DNA of 64,000 bases from Shewanella oneidensis MR-1. GTDB taxonomy: Bacteria; Pseudomonadota; Gammaproteobacteria; Enterobacterales; Shewanellaceae. Shown one piece after another: positions 1-9,538 of the stretch. The DNA is taken from the NCBI RefSeq assembly GCF_000146165.2, contig NC_004347.2:1-64000 (forward strand), written 5' to 3'. Positions within the stretch are counted from its first letter, which is position 1; every line of letters begins with the position of its first letter. A program made the translations under genes and the position numbers. The notes beneath the pieces were generated by a model. It had not been told where the DNA came from. It made no database searches and saw nothing but the letters and a program-made list of their open reading frames with translations.

Positions 1-333
1 ACTAATAGATCTTAAGATCTTTATATAGATCTTCTTATTATTTTTACTATTAGGATCGCACTTTGCTGTGGGTAAGCCTATTTTCCCTTTTAGATCATTA
101 GGTAACGTGTAATCAATCCTGTGATCTACGCGAGATCTATTACCATAAAAGGTGGGGATAGATCCGCCTTTTATCCACAGGGTGGATCTTTGAGCGGATC
201 ATGATGTGAATAGCACAGAGGTTGATCAGATCTAAATAATAGTTTATCCACAAAAATATACATAAAATTAGTTTTTTGTGGATAATTTGGATCTAAACTG
301 TGGGTTGTTTAAGGTATTTTCCAAAAGAAGATC
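1..333. other. oriC: Chromosomal replication origin oriC (right part, may extend left of window)
   Basis: No gene lies here. Positions 8-50 form an AT-rich tract with three GATCT-led 13-mer-like units starting at 8, 16 and 28, the usual form of the DNA-unwinding element. To its right are DnaA boxes: TGTGGGTAA at 67-75 (one mismatch, reverse) and consensus TTATCCACA at 171-179, 244-252 and 277-285 (the last reversed). GATC sites, targets of Dam and SeqA, are far denser than the chance rate of about one per 256 bases. The order unwinding element, DnaA boxes, then mioC transcribed into the origin matches the E. coli arrangement, where mnmG lies on the far side. The left edge cannot be judged because the window starts at the unwinding element. 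Confidence 0.9.
171..179 (+). promoter_or_regulatory. DnaA box (consensus)
   Basis: Exact TTATCCACA within oriC. Two more exact copies lie at 244-252 and, reversed, at 277-285. Confidence 0.85.
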
Positions 334-774
334 TTAAATTTGATCTTGCCATTGTGCCAACCACGCTAAAGCAGGGTCTTCTGGCACAGGATCTTGTTGT
401 ACATCGATCTGGATCTTATCCACAACGGCTTTTGCACCGCTATATTCAAGTGCTTCTATTAGCTTCTCTGGGCCTTGGCAAAAGGTGTCATAACTTGAAT
501 CACCAATGGCACATAATGCGAATTTTACTTGGGTAAGATCTGGCGTGTTGAGTAGAAGTTCTTTACAAAATGGCTGTAAATTATCGGGAAGATCACCTGC
601 GCCGTGGGTGGATGAAACAAGGATCCAGAGGGGATAGGGTTTTAGCTCATCTAGCGTTGGATGCAGGAAAGTATGTACCTCATGCCCTAACGGGGTTAGC
701 TGCGCTTGCATTTCATCTGCTATATATTCGCTGCTGCCGAGGGTGGTACCGACTAATATCGCAATCTTGGTCAT
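334..774 (-). CDS. mioC: MioC, flavodoxin-like FMN protein beside oriC
   Basis: The 146-residue product is a short-chain flavodoxin. The N-terminal strand followed by GTTLGSSEYIAD (about residues 9-20) is the FMN phosphate-binding loop, and SSTHGAGDLPDN (about 54-65) is the second FMN-contact loop. In E. coli MioC is an electron carrier implicated in biotin synthase activity, and its transcription runs into oriC. The same orientation is seen here, with the stop codon only about 50 bp from the last origin DnaA box. An exact DnaA box and several GATC sites fall inside the gene. Length matches the family. Identity is secure from sequence and position; the physiological role is inferred from the family. 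Confidence 0.93.
   Translation of the reverse strand: MTKIAILVGTTLGSSEYIADEMQAQLTPLGHEVHTFLHPTLDELKPYPLWILVSSTHGAGDLPDNLQPFCKELLLNTPDLTQVKFALCAIGDSSYDTFCQGPEKLIEALEYSGAKAVVDKIQIDVQQDPVPEDPALAWLAQWQDQI
416..424 (+). promoter_or_regulatory. DnaA box inside mioC
   Basis: Exact TTATCCACA within the 3' half of mioC, with several GATC sites around it. It suggests the origin's DnaA-binding array continues into the gene. Confidence 0.6.
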
Positions 775-953
775 TGTTACTGCTCTCTGTGGTCGTTAAT
801 TTTCTATCATTTTTGGGGCTTACATCTATTTACCGTGTTTTGTTGTATAAATTTAGCCAATATTGATTCGCAGTCTGTTAGTATCTTTGGCTGCAATCTT
901 GGTTTTATACCTATAACCGTAAGTTTTTTATAACAATTATAATAGGATAACAG

Positions 954-2504
954 ATGACTACACCTGTTGATGCGCCAAAATGGCCACGTCAAATCCCCTA
1001 TATTATTGCCAGTGAAGCTTGTGAGCGTTTCAGCTTTTACGGCATGCGCAATATTCTAACACCTTTCTTAATGACGGCACTTTTGCTGTCTATCCCTGAG
1101 GAGCTCCGCGGAGCAGTGGCAAAGGATGTGTTTCACTCCTTTGTCATAGGTGTGTACTTTTTCCCATTACTGGGCGGTTGGATAGCTGATCGTTTTTTTG
1201 GTAAATACAATACTATCTTATGGTTAAGTTTGATTTATTGTGTTGGCCATGCTTTCTTGGCTATTTTTGAGCACAGTGTGCAAGGTTTTTATACTGGGTT
1301 ATTTTTAATTGCTTTGGGTTCTGGTGGGATAAAACCTTTAGTCTCATCCTTTATGGGCGATCAATTTGATCAGAGCAATAAGTCCTTGGCTCAAAAGGCC
1401 TTTGATATGTTCTATTTTACGATCAACTTTGGTTCCTTCTTCGCATCATTATCTATGCCACTGTTACTTAAGAACTTTGGTGCTGCCGTAGCTTTTGGGA
1501 TCCCCGGTGTGCTGATGTTTGTCGCGACGGTATTTTTCTGGTTAGGTCGTAAGCGTTACATACATATGCCGCCAGAACCAAAAGATCCCCATGGTTTTTT
1601 ACCGGTGATCCGCAGTGCATTGCTTACTAAGGTGGAAGGTAAGGGAAATATCGGTTTAGTGCTTGCACTCATCGGTGGCGTTTCTGCGGCCTATGCGCTG
1701 GTTAATATTCCAACCCTTGGCATTGTCGCAGGCCTTTGTTGTGCCATGGTGCTAGTGATGGGGTTTGTTGGAGCGGGCGCCTCATTACAACTTGAACGCG
1801 CTAGAAAAAGTCATCCAGATGCTGCGGTAGATGGTGTACGTTCAGTTCTTCGAATTTTGGTTTTATTTGCTTTGGTGACCCCATTTTGGTCTCTATTCGA
1901 TCAAAAGGCTTCGACTTGGATTTTGCAGGCCAATGATATGGTTAAACCCCAGTGGTTTGAACCAGCGATGATGCAGGCATTAAACCCGCTGTTAGTAATG
2001 TTGTTGATCCCCTTTAATAACTTTGTGTTATATCCCGCGATTGAGCGTATGGGCGTCAAATTAACTGCGCTGCGTAAAATGGGGGCTGGGATAGCGATTA
2101 CAGGCTTAAGCTGGATTGTGGTGGGGACTATTCAATTGATGATGGATGGTGGTTCTGCACTTTCTATCTTCTGGCAGATTTTACCTTACGCTTTACTTAC
2201 ATTTGGTGAAGTACTGGTTTCGGCAACAGGACTTGAGTTTGCTTACAGCCAAGCGCCTAAAGCGATGAAAGGGACTATTATGAGTTTCTGGACTCTCTCA
2301 GTCACGGTCGGTAACCTTTGGGTATTGCTTGCGAATGTGAGTGTTAAAAGTCCTACTGTGACCGAACAAATAGTGCAAACGGGGATGAGCGTGACGGCAT
2401 TCCAAATGTTTTTCTTTGCCGGTTTTGCCATTCTAGCGGCAATTGTCTTTGCACTGTATGCCCGTTCATATCAAATGCAGGATCATTATCGGCAAGCGAC
2501 ATAA
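954..2504 (+). CDS. Proton-coupled oligopeptide transporter (POT/PTR2 family, PepTSo-like)
   Basis: This 516-residue inner-membrane symporter takes up di- and tripeptides using the proton gradient. The POT signature ExxERFxxY is present as E21, E24, R25 and Y29. R32, H61, Y68 and K127 occupy the positions reported for the S. oneidensis transporter PepTSo (numbering from memory), and the PTR2 motif FYFTINFGS follows. The hydrophobic pattern fits the 14-helix POT fold, with a cytoplasmic linker near residues 200-225. It stands alone between mioC (divergent) and mnmE (convergent), and a bidirectional terminator follows it. The ATG at 954 is preceded by AGGATAACAG, giving a reasonable ribosome site. 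The fold and family are certain; substrate range is inferred from the homolog. Confidence 0.95.
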   Translation: MTTPVDAPKWPRQIPYIIASEACERFSFYGMRNILTPFLMTALLLSIPEELRGAVAKDVFHSFVIGVYFFPLLGGWIADRFFGKYNTILWLSLIYCVGHAFLAIFEHSVQGFYTGLFLIALGSGGIKPLVSSFMGDQFDQSNKSLAQKAFDMFYFTINFGSFFASLSMPLLLKNFGAAVAFGIPGVLMFVATVFFWLGRKRYIHMPPEPKDPHGFLPVIRSALLTKVEGKGNIGLVLALIGGVSAAYALVNIPTLGIVAGLCCAMVLVMGFVGAGASLQLERARKSHPDAAVDGVRSVLRILVLFALVTPFWSLFDQKASTWILQANDMVKPQWFEPAMMQALNPLLVMLLIPFNNFVLYPAIERMGVKLTALRKMGAGIAITGLSWIVVGTIQLMMDGGSALSIFWQILPYALLTFGEVLVSATGLEFAYSQAPKAMKGTIMSFWTLSVTVGNLWVLLANVSVKSPTVTEQIVQTGMSVTAFQMFFFAGFAILAAIVFALYARSYQMQDHYRQAT

Positions 2505-2538
2505 GTGATAACTCAACTGGTCGCGTTAATCTAAAAAC

Positions 2539-2568
2539 AAAAAAGCCCATGAAAATGGGCTTTTTTAG
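2539..2568. terminator. Bidirectional rho-independent terminator
   Basis: AAAAAGCCCAT, a GAAA loop, then ATGGGCTTTTTT, between the convergent peptide transporter and mnmE genes. Runs of A and T on the two sides let it work in both directions. Confidence 0.85.
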
Positions 2569-2588
2569 TCTGATACTTATCAGTTCGT

Positions 2589-3962
2589 TTACTTACCGAT
2601 ACAGAATGAGCTAAAAATTTTGCCGAGTAGATCGTCTGAGGTAAAACGTCCGGTAATTTCCGATAGGGCTAATTGCGCCATTCTCAGTTCTTCCGCTAAT
2701 AGTTCGCCCGCGAGGTAAACTTCTAATTGTTCTTTACCGAGTTGCAGATGGCTTGCGGCTATTTCTAAGGCCTCAAGGTGACGGCGACGGGCGATAAAGC
2801 CACCTTCGAGGTTGCTTTGATAACCCATTAGCGATTTAAGGTGCTGTTTTAACTCGTCAACACCGAGGCCTGTTTTGGCCGAGATCCGATAGACGCTATA
2901 GCCTTTTTCTTCGGTCATTTCGAGGTTTTCACCGGTGAGATCCGCTTTATTACGGATCACAGTTACCCCTAAATTGGTGGGGAGGCGATTGATAAAATCG
3001 GGCCAAATATCGTGGGGATCGACAGCCGTGGTTGTTGTGCCATCGACCATAAATAACACCCGATCGGCGCTGTTGATTTCATTCCATGCGCGCTCGATAC
3101 CAATTTGTTCAACGGTATCGGTTGTATCGCGTAAACCTGCGGTGTCGATAATATGCAGCGGCATACCATCTAAATGGATATGTTCGCGCAACACATCGCG
3201 TGTGGTACCGGCAATTTCGGTCACAATGGCCGACTCTTTACCTGCAAGGGCGTTGAGTAGGCTCGATTTTCCGGCATTTGGACGACCAGCAATCACCACT
3301 TTCATCCCTTCACGAATGATAGAACCTTGCTTGGCACTGGCCTGAACAGCAATGAGTTTGTCGATGATTTTATACAGCGCATTGGCTATTTTGCCATCAC
3401 TTAAAAAGTCGACTTCTTCATCGGGGAAATCAATGGCGGCTTCGACGTATAAACGCAGATGGGTGACTTGGTCCACCAGCTCATGCACTTCCTTTGAAAA
3501 CTCACCTTGGAGCGATTGCAGCGCGCTTTTAGCCGCTTGTTCACTGGTAGCATCAATAAGGTCGGCAATGGCTTCGGCTTGGGTTAAGTCGAGCTTGTCG
3601 TTCATAAAGGCTTGTTCACTAAACTCGCCGGGTTTGGCGATGCGAATGCCTTCAACTTCGAGCACGCGTTTGATCAACATGTCGAGAACGATTTGACCGC
3701 CGTGGCCCTGTAGCTCTAAAACATCTTCACCGGTGAAGGAGTTTGGGCCTTTAAAGAACAAGGCTATGCCTTGGTCTATGACTTGGCCAGAGGCACTTTT
3801 AAAGTAGCAATAATCGGCATAACGGGGTTTAGGCAAATGACCTAATACGGCCATGGCAACGTTCGTCGCCTTATCACCTGAGATACGTATGATACCCACT
3901 CCGCCTCGTCCGGGCGCGGTGGCCTGTGCCACGATAGTGTCAGTTGTCACGGAAATACCCAT
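2589..3962 (-). CDS. mnmE: tRNA modification GTPase MnmE (TrmE)
   Basis: MnmE acts with MnmG to add the (carboxymethyl)aminomethyl group to U34 of certain tRNAs. The N-terminal tetrahydrofolate-binding domain begins with [19 protein letters not shown]. The inserted G domain has G1 GRPNAGKS (226-233), G2 around GTTRD, G3 DTAG (273-276) and G4 NKAD. The protein ends in the invariant C-terminal CIGK, whose Cys is conserved in the family. The ATG at 3962 gives 457 residues. A GTG at 3950 gives 453, the length I recall for Shewanella MnmE, and may be the true start; neither has a strong ribosome site. It lies downstream of yidC in the same direction, as in many gammaproteobacteria. Confidence 0.96.
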   Translation of the reverse strand: MGISVTTDTIVAQATAPGRGGVGIIRISGDKATNVAMAVLGHLPKPRYADYCYFKSASGQVIDQGIALFFKGPNSFTGEDVLELQGHGGQIVLDMLIKRVLEVEGIRIAKPGEFSEQAFMNDKLDLTQAEAIADLIDATSEQAAKSALQSLQGEFSKEVHELVDQVTHLRLYVEAAIDFPDEEVDFLSDGKIANALYKIIDKLIAVQASAKQGSIIREGMKVVIAGRPNAGKSSLLNALAGKESAIVTEIAGTTRDVLREHIHLDGMPLHIIDTAGLRDTTDTVEQIGIERAWNEINSADRVLFMVDGTTTTAVDPHDIWPDFINRLPTNLGVTVIRNKADLTGENLEMTEEKGYSVYRISAKTGLGVDELKQHLKSLMGYQSNLEGGFIARRRHLEALEIAASHLQLGKEQLEVYLAGELLAEELRMAQLALSEITGRFTSDDLLGKIFSSFCIGK

Positions 3963-4057
3963 TAAATATCTATCAAATCATCTAAAGGAAAAGGCGGCCA
4001 ATGAAGCCGCCTTTTTGAATATGCACAGAGCCATTAGCTCTTATCTAGCGCTTGGGC

Positions 4058-5683
4058 TTAGTTTAAGCCTTTTTTCTCTAGACCTGCATAAATAATCTTC
4101 TGCTGGATGATGGCTACAATGTTACCCACTAACCAGTAAAGCACCAGACCTGATGGGAACCACAGGAAGAATACGGTAAAGATCACTGGCATCCACTGCA
4201 TCATCTTCACTTGCATTGGGTCCATCGTTGGTGCGATTGGTTGCATCTTCTGCATGATGAACATAGAAACACCCATCAGCAGTGGCAGAATGTAGTAAGG
4301 ATCTTGGACCGATAAGTCGTGGATCCATAACATAAATGGCGCATGACGCAGCTCGAAGCTTTCTAACAATACCCAGTATAAAGCGATGAAGATTGGCATC
4401 TGTAACAGGATAGGTAAACAGCCACCCATAGGGTTAACTTTTTCCTTCTTGTACAGTTCCATCATGGCTTGACCCATCTTTTGACGGTCATCACCGAAGC
4501 GTTCTTTCAAATCCTGCAGTTTTGGCTGTAGGTTACGCATCTTCGCCATTGAGGTGTACTGCGCTTTGGTGAGCGGGAACAGTAAACCACGAACGGTTAA
4601 GGTGATCAGGATAATTGCCACACCCCAGTTACCTACAAATGATTGATAGAACATCAATAACCAGTGGATTGGTACTGCTAACCACCAGAGGAAACCGTAA
4701 TCGACTACTAGGTTTAAGGTATCAGATAACGCTGACAGCGCTTTTTGATCCTTAGGGCCGACATAGAATTGAGAGCTAATTTCTTGAGTTGCACCAGGTG
4801 CAACATCGTATACCGCACCACGGAAACCAATATTGGCTAAACCGCCAGCGCTCACACTTGAGAAAATGGTGTTGCTATCTGTTGCTGGTGGGATCCAAGC
4901 TGATACGAAGTAATGTTGCAACATCGCAGCCCAACCACCGATAGTCGGTTGATTGAGGTTATTTTTGCCCATATCTTCGAAGTTGTACTTTTCGTAACGC
5001 ACGCTGGCAGTAGAGAATGCGGCGCCACGGTAAGTTGGCATCATCATGCTGCTTTCAGATGGCTTGATGGTCTGTTTAATCTGACCGTACATCTGAACTT
5101 GTAATGGTGCCGCTGAAGTGTTGTTGATTTTGTAATCGATATTGACATTAAACTTGCCGCGATGGAATACAAACACTTTCGTGTAAGTCACACCATTCTC
5201 AGCTACATAGGTCAGTGGTACTTCTAAACTGTCTTGGCCATCGGCTAGGGTAAATTCGGTTTTGCTTGCGGCAAATATGGCGCGACCCTTAGCACTGCTA
5301 TCTATACCATCACGACCAATTAGGCCGCTCTGCGCGATATAGGTGAAATCTTTGGTTTGCTCAAGCAAAACAAATGGCTGGTCTTTACCCTGTTCCAACT
5401 TGTGTGAAACCAGTGCAGCATAAACAATGTCACCACCCACAGGGTTGATTTGTACATCTAGCTGATCGGTTTTAACCGTGATTAGATTTTGCGTAGCCGC
5501 GACTGCTGCTGGCACGCCTGTATCCGCTTCTGGAACATCAGCACTGTGGTTAGTGGTTGCATTCGCCACTACAGACGATTCGGTTGCAACGGGTTTTGGA
5601 GCTTTGTCTGCTTGCCACTGTTGCCACAGCAAAAAGCTGACAAACAGTAGTCCTATTAGCAATATATTGCGTTGAGATTCCAT
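4058..5683 (-). CDS. yidC: Membrane protein insertase YidC
   Basis: YidC inserts and folds inner-membrane proteins, alone or with SecYEG. The 541-residue protein has an N-terminal signal-anchor helix (about residues 7-24), a low-complexity linker rich in Ala, Thr and Val, a large periplasmic beta domain (about 60-330), and the C-terminal five-helix insertase core. The core contains the conserved Arg in [17 protein letters not shown] and the signature [21 protein letters not shown] short basic tail ends in KKGLN. It begins 3 bases after the yidD stop, so it is co-transcribed with rpmH-rnpA-yidD. Length matches gammaproteobacterial YidC. Confidence 0.97.
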
Positions 5684-5686
5684 AGC

Positions 5687-5941
5687 CTATTTATTACACC
5701 TGTCATTTTTAGGGGGGACGGGATCACTACCGCCGGGATGCAAAGGGTGACATTTTAATATGCGTTTCAATGCAAACCAACAACCTTTCGCGGTTCCGTG
5801 CACTTTTATTGCCTCAATGGCGTAATGAGAGCAAGTGGGATTGAAACGGCACCGAGGTCCCAAGATTGGGCTGATGAAGATTTGATAGCCACGAATTAAC
5901 GTGGTTGCTAGCCATTGTAGCGGCGACTGAGTTTGCGCCAT
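5687..5941 (-). CDS. yidD: Membrane protein insertion efficiency factor YidD
   Basis: The 84-residue protein has the YidD core: an amphipathic N-terminal helix ([19 protein letters not shown]) followed by [15 protein letters not shown] and the C-terminal [13 protein letters not shown]. The conserved cysteines and the HPGG turn define the family. YidD sits at the inner face of the cytoplasmic membrane and aids YidC-dependent insertion. Its start lies inside rnpA (34-base overlap) and its end is 3 bases from yidC, so translation is probably coupled through the whole cluster. Confidence 0.95.
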   Translation of the reverse strand: MAQTQSPLQWLATTLIRGYQIFISPILGPRCRFNPTCSHYAIEAIKVHGTAKGCWFALKRILKCHPLHPGGSDPVPPKNDRCNK

Positions 5942-6264
5942 AGCTTTTCTATCAACTTGTTGAGCTCAGCATTTTCCATTTCCATCACCCCATTTCTAAC
6001 CAGCACAACAATATCAAGGTGAGGGATGTTGTGTTGATTGAGGCGAAAACTATCTCTGATCACTCGCTTAATGCGATTACGCTGATTGGCGCGTTTTACA
6101 TAGCGTTTAGCAACAGTCAGTCCCAGACGCGGATGTTGCTCCGAATTAGGAATGGCAAGCAAGGTTATTTCAGCAGAAGATGCTTTGATGGGATTGGAGA
6201 ATACAGATTTAAATTGCGCGGGAGTTAGCAATCGTAACTCCCGCGTAAAGGTATAGCTAGTCAA
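5908..6264 (-). CDS. rnpA: Ribonuclease P protein component
   Basis: RnpA is the basic protein cofactor of RNase P, which trims the 5' leader of pre-tRNAs. The 118-residue product has the family start ([17 protein letters not shown]), the central [13 protein letters not shown] strand-helix, and the RNR signature [14 protein letters not shown] (61-74) that contacts the catalytic RNA. It lies between rpmH and yidD in the invariant rpmH-rnpA-yidD-yidC order. The 3' end overlaps yidD. Confidence 0.97.
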   Translation of the reverse strand: MTSYTFTRELRLLTPAQFKSVFSNPIKASSAEITLLAIPNSEQHPRLGLTVAKRYVKRANQRNRIKRVIRDSFRLNQHNIPHLDIVVLVRNGVMEMENAELNKLIEKLWRKLSRRYNG

Positions 6265-6280
6265 CTAGTTATCCACTTAA

Positions 6281-6418
6281 TTAAGCAGATAAACGAGCGC
6301 GACCTTTCGCACGACGACGTGCAAGCACCTTACGGCCGCCTGCAGTAGCCATACGAGCGCGGAAGCCGTGAGAACGCTTGCGCTTCAGGTTGCTAGGTTG
6401 AAAAGTACGTTTACTCAT
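6281..6418 (-). CDS. rpmH: 50S ribosomal protein L34
   Basis: A 45-codon gene. On the minus strand it reads [19 protein letters not shown] and continues as a Lys/Arg-rich peptide ending in RARLSA and TAA. L34 is a late, basic large-subunit protein. It leads the rpmH-rnpA-yidD-yidC operon, divergent from dnaA. A one-mismatch DnaA box (TTATCCACT, 6269-6277) lies in the short gap before rnpA. Confidence 0.97.
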   Translation of the reverse strand: MSKRTFQPSNLKRKRSHGFRARMATAGGRKVLARRRAKGRARLSA

Positions 6419-6872
6419 GATGGCAATCCGTCTTTGTTATTAGTGAACATATCCTTATCTCTACTGCTAGAGGTAAGGGTAAAAAAGAGGCCGAATTGTA
6501 ATCACTTTACTTGTCCCCGTCAACAACGAAAGTCAGCAAGTGGGTTATTTCTGCCAGCGTATCCTTAGATCAATTCCCCGTATACACCACAAGATGTGGA
6601 TAACTCTGTGTATGGACACTACATATAGTAGTGAAGGGGATCTATTAACAGATCAAAGGGGCGCCATTATAGATCAATCTGGATCGCTTAATAAAGCGGG
6701 ATTTTCCCTATTTGTTGAATAAAAGGATCGAATTTGATCTTTGATGATCTTTGATGATCGAGGATGTCTACATAGAATGATCTTGTTGGGGATAATTATT
6801 TTTTAAGGATAGCGATCCTTGAGATCTCGCTATAGAATACACCTCTTTTGATGATCTTTTGGGGATAACTTA
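6419..6872. promoter_or_regulatory. rpmH-dnaA divergent regulatory region, GATC- and DnaA-box-rich
   Basis: No gene lies here. It holds the rpmH and dnaA promoters. A consensus DnaA box in reverse orientation (TGTGGATAA) is at 6595-6603. One-mismatch boxes TGGGGATAA occur at 6787-6795 and 6860-6868, the last only 4 bases before the dnaA start. About fourteen GATC sites occur after 6560, four of them spaced exactly 10 bases apart (6726, 6736, 6746, 6756). An inverted repeat TAGCGA...TCGCTA spans 6810-6832 in the probable dnaA leader. This pattern fits DnaA autoregulation and SeqA/Dam timing, and resembles the rpmH-dnaA origin type of pseudomonads. Confidence 0.8.
6595..6603 (-). promoter_or_regulatory. 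DnaA box upstream of dnaA
   Basis: Exact TGTGGATAA (reverse complement of TTATCCACA), about 270 bases upstream of the dnaA start. Confidence 0.75.
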
Positions 6873-8255
6873 GTGGCGGTTTCACTTTGGCAACAATGTA
6901 TCGGACGACTGCAAGATGAGCTTTCTGCTCAGCAGTTCAGTATGTGGATCAGACCGTTACAAGCTGAAATGGATGGAGATACTTTGGTGCTATATGCGCC
7001 TAACCGCTTCGTGCTCGATTGGGTTAGGGATAAATACATCAATATCATTAATCAGTTTTTTACTGAGCAAATGGGTAATGATGCGCCTAAGTTACGCTTC
7101 GATATCGGTAGTCGTCCATCAGCTAAAAAGCCTGAGCCAGCGCCCGTTGCGGCTGTGCGTGTGCCCAGTCCCCAAACCAAAGCCTCTGTAGGTACGGCAT
7201 TTAATACTACAGAGCCTGTTGCTAATACCAATCATCGCAGCAATATCAATCCAACTTATCAATTCGATAATTTTGTTGAGGGTAAGTCAAACCAACTGGG
7301 TAAAGCCGCTGCATTGCAAGTCGCTGAAAATCCGGGTGGCGCCTATAACCCGTTATTCTTATATGGTGGAACCGGTCTCGGTAAAACACACCTGTTGCAC
7401 GCGGTTGGTAATGGGATCATTAAAAACAACCCCAATGCAAAAGTGGTTTATATGCATTCCGAGCGTTTTGTGCAGGATATGGTTAAAGCGCTGCAAAACA
7501 ATGCGATCGAAGAATTTAAACGTTACTATCGTAGTGTTGATGCGTTGTTTATCGATGATATTCAATTCTTTGCTAACAAAGACCGATCGCAGGAAGAATT
7601 TTTCCATACCTTTAATGCGCTGCTTGAAGGTAATCATCAAATCATCCTAACGTCGGATCGTTATCCAAAAGAAATCGACGGTGTTGAAGACAGATTAAAA
7701 TCCCGCTTTGGTTGGGGCTTAACGGTAGCGATTGAGCCGCCAGAGCTCGAAACCCGTGTCGCGATTTTGATGCGTAAAGCCCAAGAGAGCGGTATTAATT
7801 TACCCGATGAAGTGGCCTTCTTTATTGCTAAACGTTTACGTTCTAACGTCCGTGAATTAGAAGGGGCCTTAAACCGGGTGATTGCTAACGCAAACTTTAC
7901 CGGCCGCCCAATTACGATTGATTTTGTGCGCGAAGCCCTGCGTGACCTCTTGGCACTGCAGGAAAAATTAGTCACTATAGATAACATTCAGAAAACCGTA
8001 GCTGAATACTACAAAATCAAGATGGCTGATATGTTGTCTAAGCGTCGTTCGCGCAGTGTTGCGCGCCCAAGACAAGTGGCGATGGCGTTATCTAAAGAAT
8101 TAACTAACCAGAGCTTGCCGGAAATTGGTGATGCCTTTGGTGGTAGAGATCACACCACAGTGTTACATGCCTGTCGTAAGATTGCTCAGCTACGGGAAGA
8201 GAGTCACGACATTAAAGAAGATTATGCTAACTTGATTAGAACCTTATCTTCTTAA
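6873..8255 (+). CDS. dnaA: Chromosomal replication initiator DnaA
   Basis: DnaA binds DnaA boxes at oriC, unwinds the origin and helps load DnaB. The 460-residue protein has domain I (about 1-80, starting [15 protein letters not shown]), a variable Pro/Ala-rich linker (about 82-125), and the AAA+ domain III with Walker A GGTGLGKT (165-172) and Walker [10 protein letters not shown] (225-233). C-terminal domain IV carries the DNA-binding signature [15 protein letters not shown]. The start is GTG at 6873, just after a weak DnaA box that overlaps the probable ribosome site, which would allow self-repression. It opens the dnaA-dnaN-recF-gyrB operon. Confidence 0.98.
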   Translation: MAVSLWQQCIGRLQDELSAQQFSMWIRPLQAEMDGDTLVLYAPNRFVLDWVRDKYINIINQFFTEQMGNDAPKLRFDIGSRPSAKKPEPAPVAAVRVPSPQTKASVGTAFNTTEPVANTNHRSNINPTYQFDNFVEGKSNQLGKAAALQVAENPGGAYNPLFLYGGTGLGKTHLLHAVGNGIIKNNPNAKVVYMHSERFVQDMVKALQNNAIEEFKRYYRSVDALFIDDIQFFANKDRSQEEFFHTFNALLEGNHQIILTSDRYPKEIDGVEDRLKSRFGWGLTVAIEPPELETRVAILMRKAQESGINLPDEVAFFIAKRLRSNVRELEGALNRVIANANFTGRPITIDFVREALRDLLALQEKLVTIDNIQKTVAEYYKIKMADMLSKRRSRSVARPRQVAMALSKELTNQSLPEIGDAFGGRDHTTVLHACRKIAQLREESHDIKEDYANLIRTLSS

Positions 8256-8275
8256 AATCAAGGAATTTGGACACT

Positions 8276-9376
8276 ATGAAATTTTCAATTGATAGGGACG
8301 CCCTATTAAAGCCGCTTCAATTGGTTTGTGGTGCGGTAGAAAGACGCCATAACTTGCCTATTTTGGCAAATCTCCTTGTAGAAGTTAGTGGTCACTCACT
8401 CAAATTAACAGGTACAGACCTCGAAGTTGAGTTAGTAGGTCAGGCGGTTATTCATGGTGATATTGAAGAAGGTCGCACAACAGTTCCTGCAAAGAAGCTG
8501 TTAGACATCGTAAAATCCTTACCCGAGCAAAGCGAGTTAAAGGTCGAGCAACAAGATAACAAATGGTTGTTGCGCTCTGGCCGTAGTCGTTTTTCGCTGG
8601 CAACACTGCCCGCGGAAGAGTATCCGAATGTAGAAGCCTTCCAAGCCGAAATCGAATTTACCCTTAAGCAAGGTGTGCTCAAGTCGCTGATTGATGCGAC
8701 CCAGTTTTCGATGGCTAACCAAGACGTACGTTACTACCTTAATGGATTATTGATTGAAACCGAAGGTAATATGCTACGCGCTATTGCAACCGACGGTCAC
8801 CGTTTGGCCTTAAGTCATCGAGTTATCGAAGCACAATTACCTGAGAAGCAAGTGATTGTACCTCGTAAAGGTGTGATGGAAATGGCGCGTTTGTTGGAAA
8901 CTGATGATTTAGATATCGCTATTTCCATTGGTGACAATGCGATTCGCGCGACCACCAGCACCACAGTCTTTACCAGTAAATTAGTCGATGGCCGCTTCCC
9001 TGATTATCGCCGCGTATTACCGAAAGGCGGTGATAAAATCGTTATTGCTAGCCGTAACCACTTCAAACAAGCTTTAACGCGCGCTTCTATTTTATCCAAT
9101 GAGAAGTTTCGCGGTGTACGCATTCAGTTAGAAGCGGGATTACTCAAAATCACCGCCAATAACCCTGAGCAGGAAGAAGCGGAAGAAATCATCGATGTGG
9201 ATTACAACAATCTGCCACTCGAAATTGGTTTCAACGTCAGCTACTTATTGGATGTATTGAACAACCTTAAGTCCGATGATGTGCGTATCACTCTAATCGA
9301 TGGTAACTCGAGCGCCTTGCTGGAAAACCACTTGGAAGAAGATTCCATGTATGTGGTTATGCCAATGCGTTTATAG
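8276..9376 (+). CDS. dnaN: DNA polymerase III beta sliding clamp
   Basis: DnaN forms the ring-shaped processivity clamp of DNA polymerase III. The 366-residue product starts MKFSIDRDALLKPLQLV and ends in the typical YVVMPMRL, matching the E. coli length. An in-frame TTG at 8267 would add three residues, but the ATG at 8276 is well placed after AAGGAATTTGG and gives the conserved N terminus. Only 20 bases separate it from dnaA. Confidence 0.98.
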   Translation: MKFSIDRDALLKPLQLVCGAVERRHNLPILANLLVEVSGHSLKLTGTDLEVELVGQAVIHGDIEEGRTTVPAKKLLDIVKSLPEQSELKVEQQDNKWLLRSGRSRFSLATLPAEEYPNVEAFQAEIEFTLKQGVLKSLIDATQFSMANQDVRYYLNGLLIETEGNMLRAIATDGHRLALSHRVIEAQLPEKQVIVPRKGVMEMARLLETDDLDIAISIGDNAIRATTSTTVFTSKLVDGRFPDYRRVLPKGGDKIVIASRNHFKQALTRASILSNEKFRGVRIQLEAGLLKITANNPEQEEAEEIIDVDYNNLPLEIGFNVSYLLDVLNNLKSDDVRITLIDGNSSALLENHLEEDSMYVVMPMRL

Positions 9377-9538
9377 TCATCCCATTTCTAAGCAGTACCA
9401 TACGCCGCTTTTTAGCGGCGTATATGTCTTCAAACTGTGTCATATGTCCTCTTATTTTACTCGGATAGAAATGAATTGCGGTATGATGATCGTCCTGAGT
9501 GTTGGCCTAAGCCGTTGATGCGGTTTGATGAGTAACGC

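Noticed and set aside
2935..3345. A 136-codon frame antisense to mnmE
   Set aside because: It mirrors the coding strand of a well-conserved gene and shows no independent start or domain.
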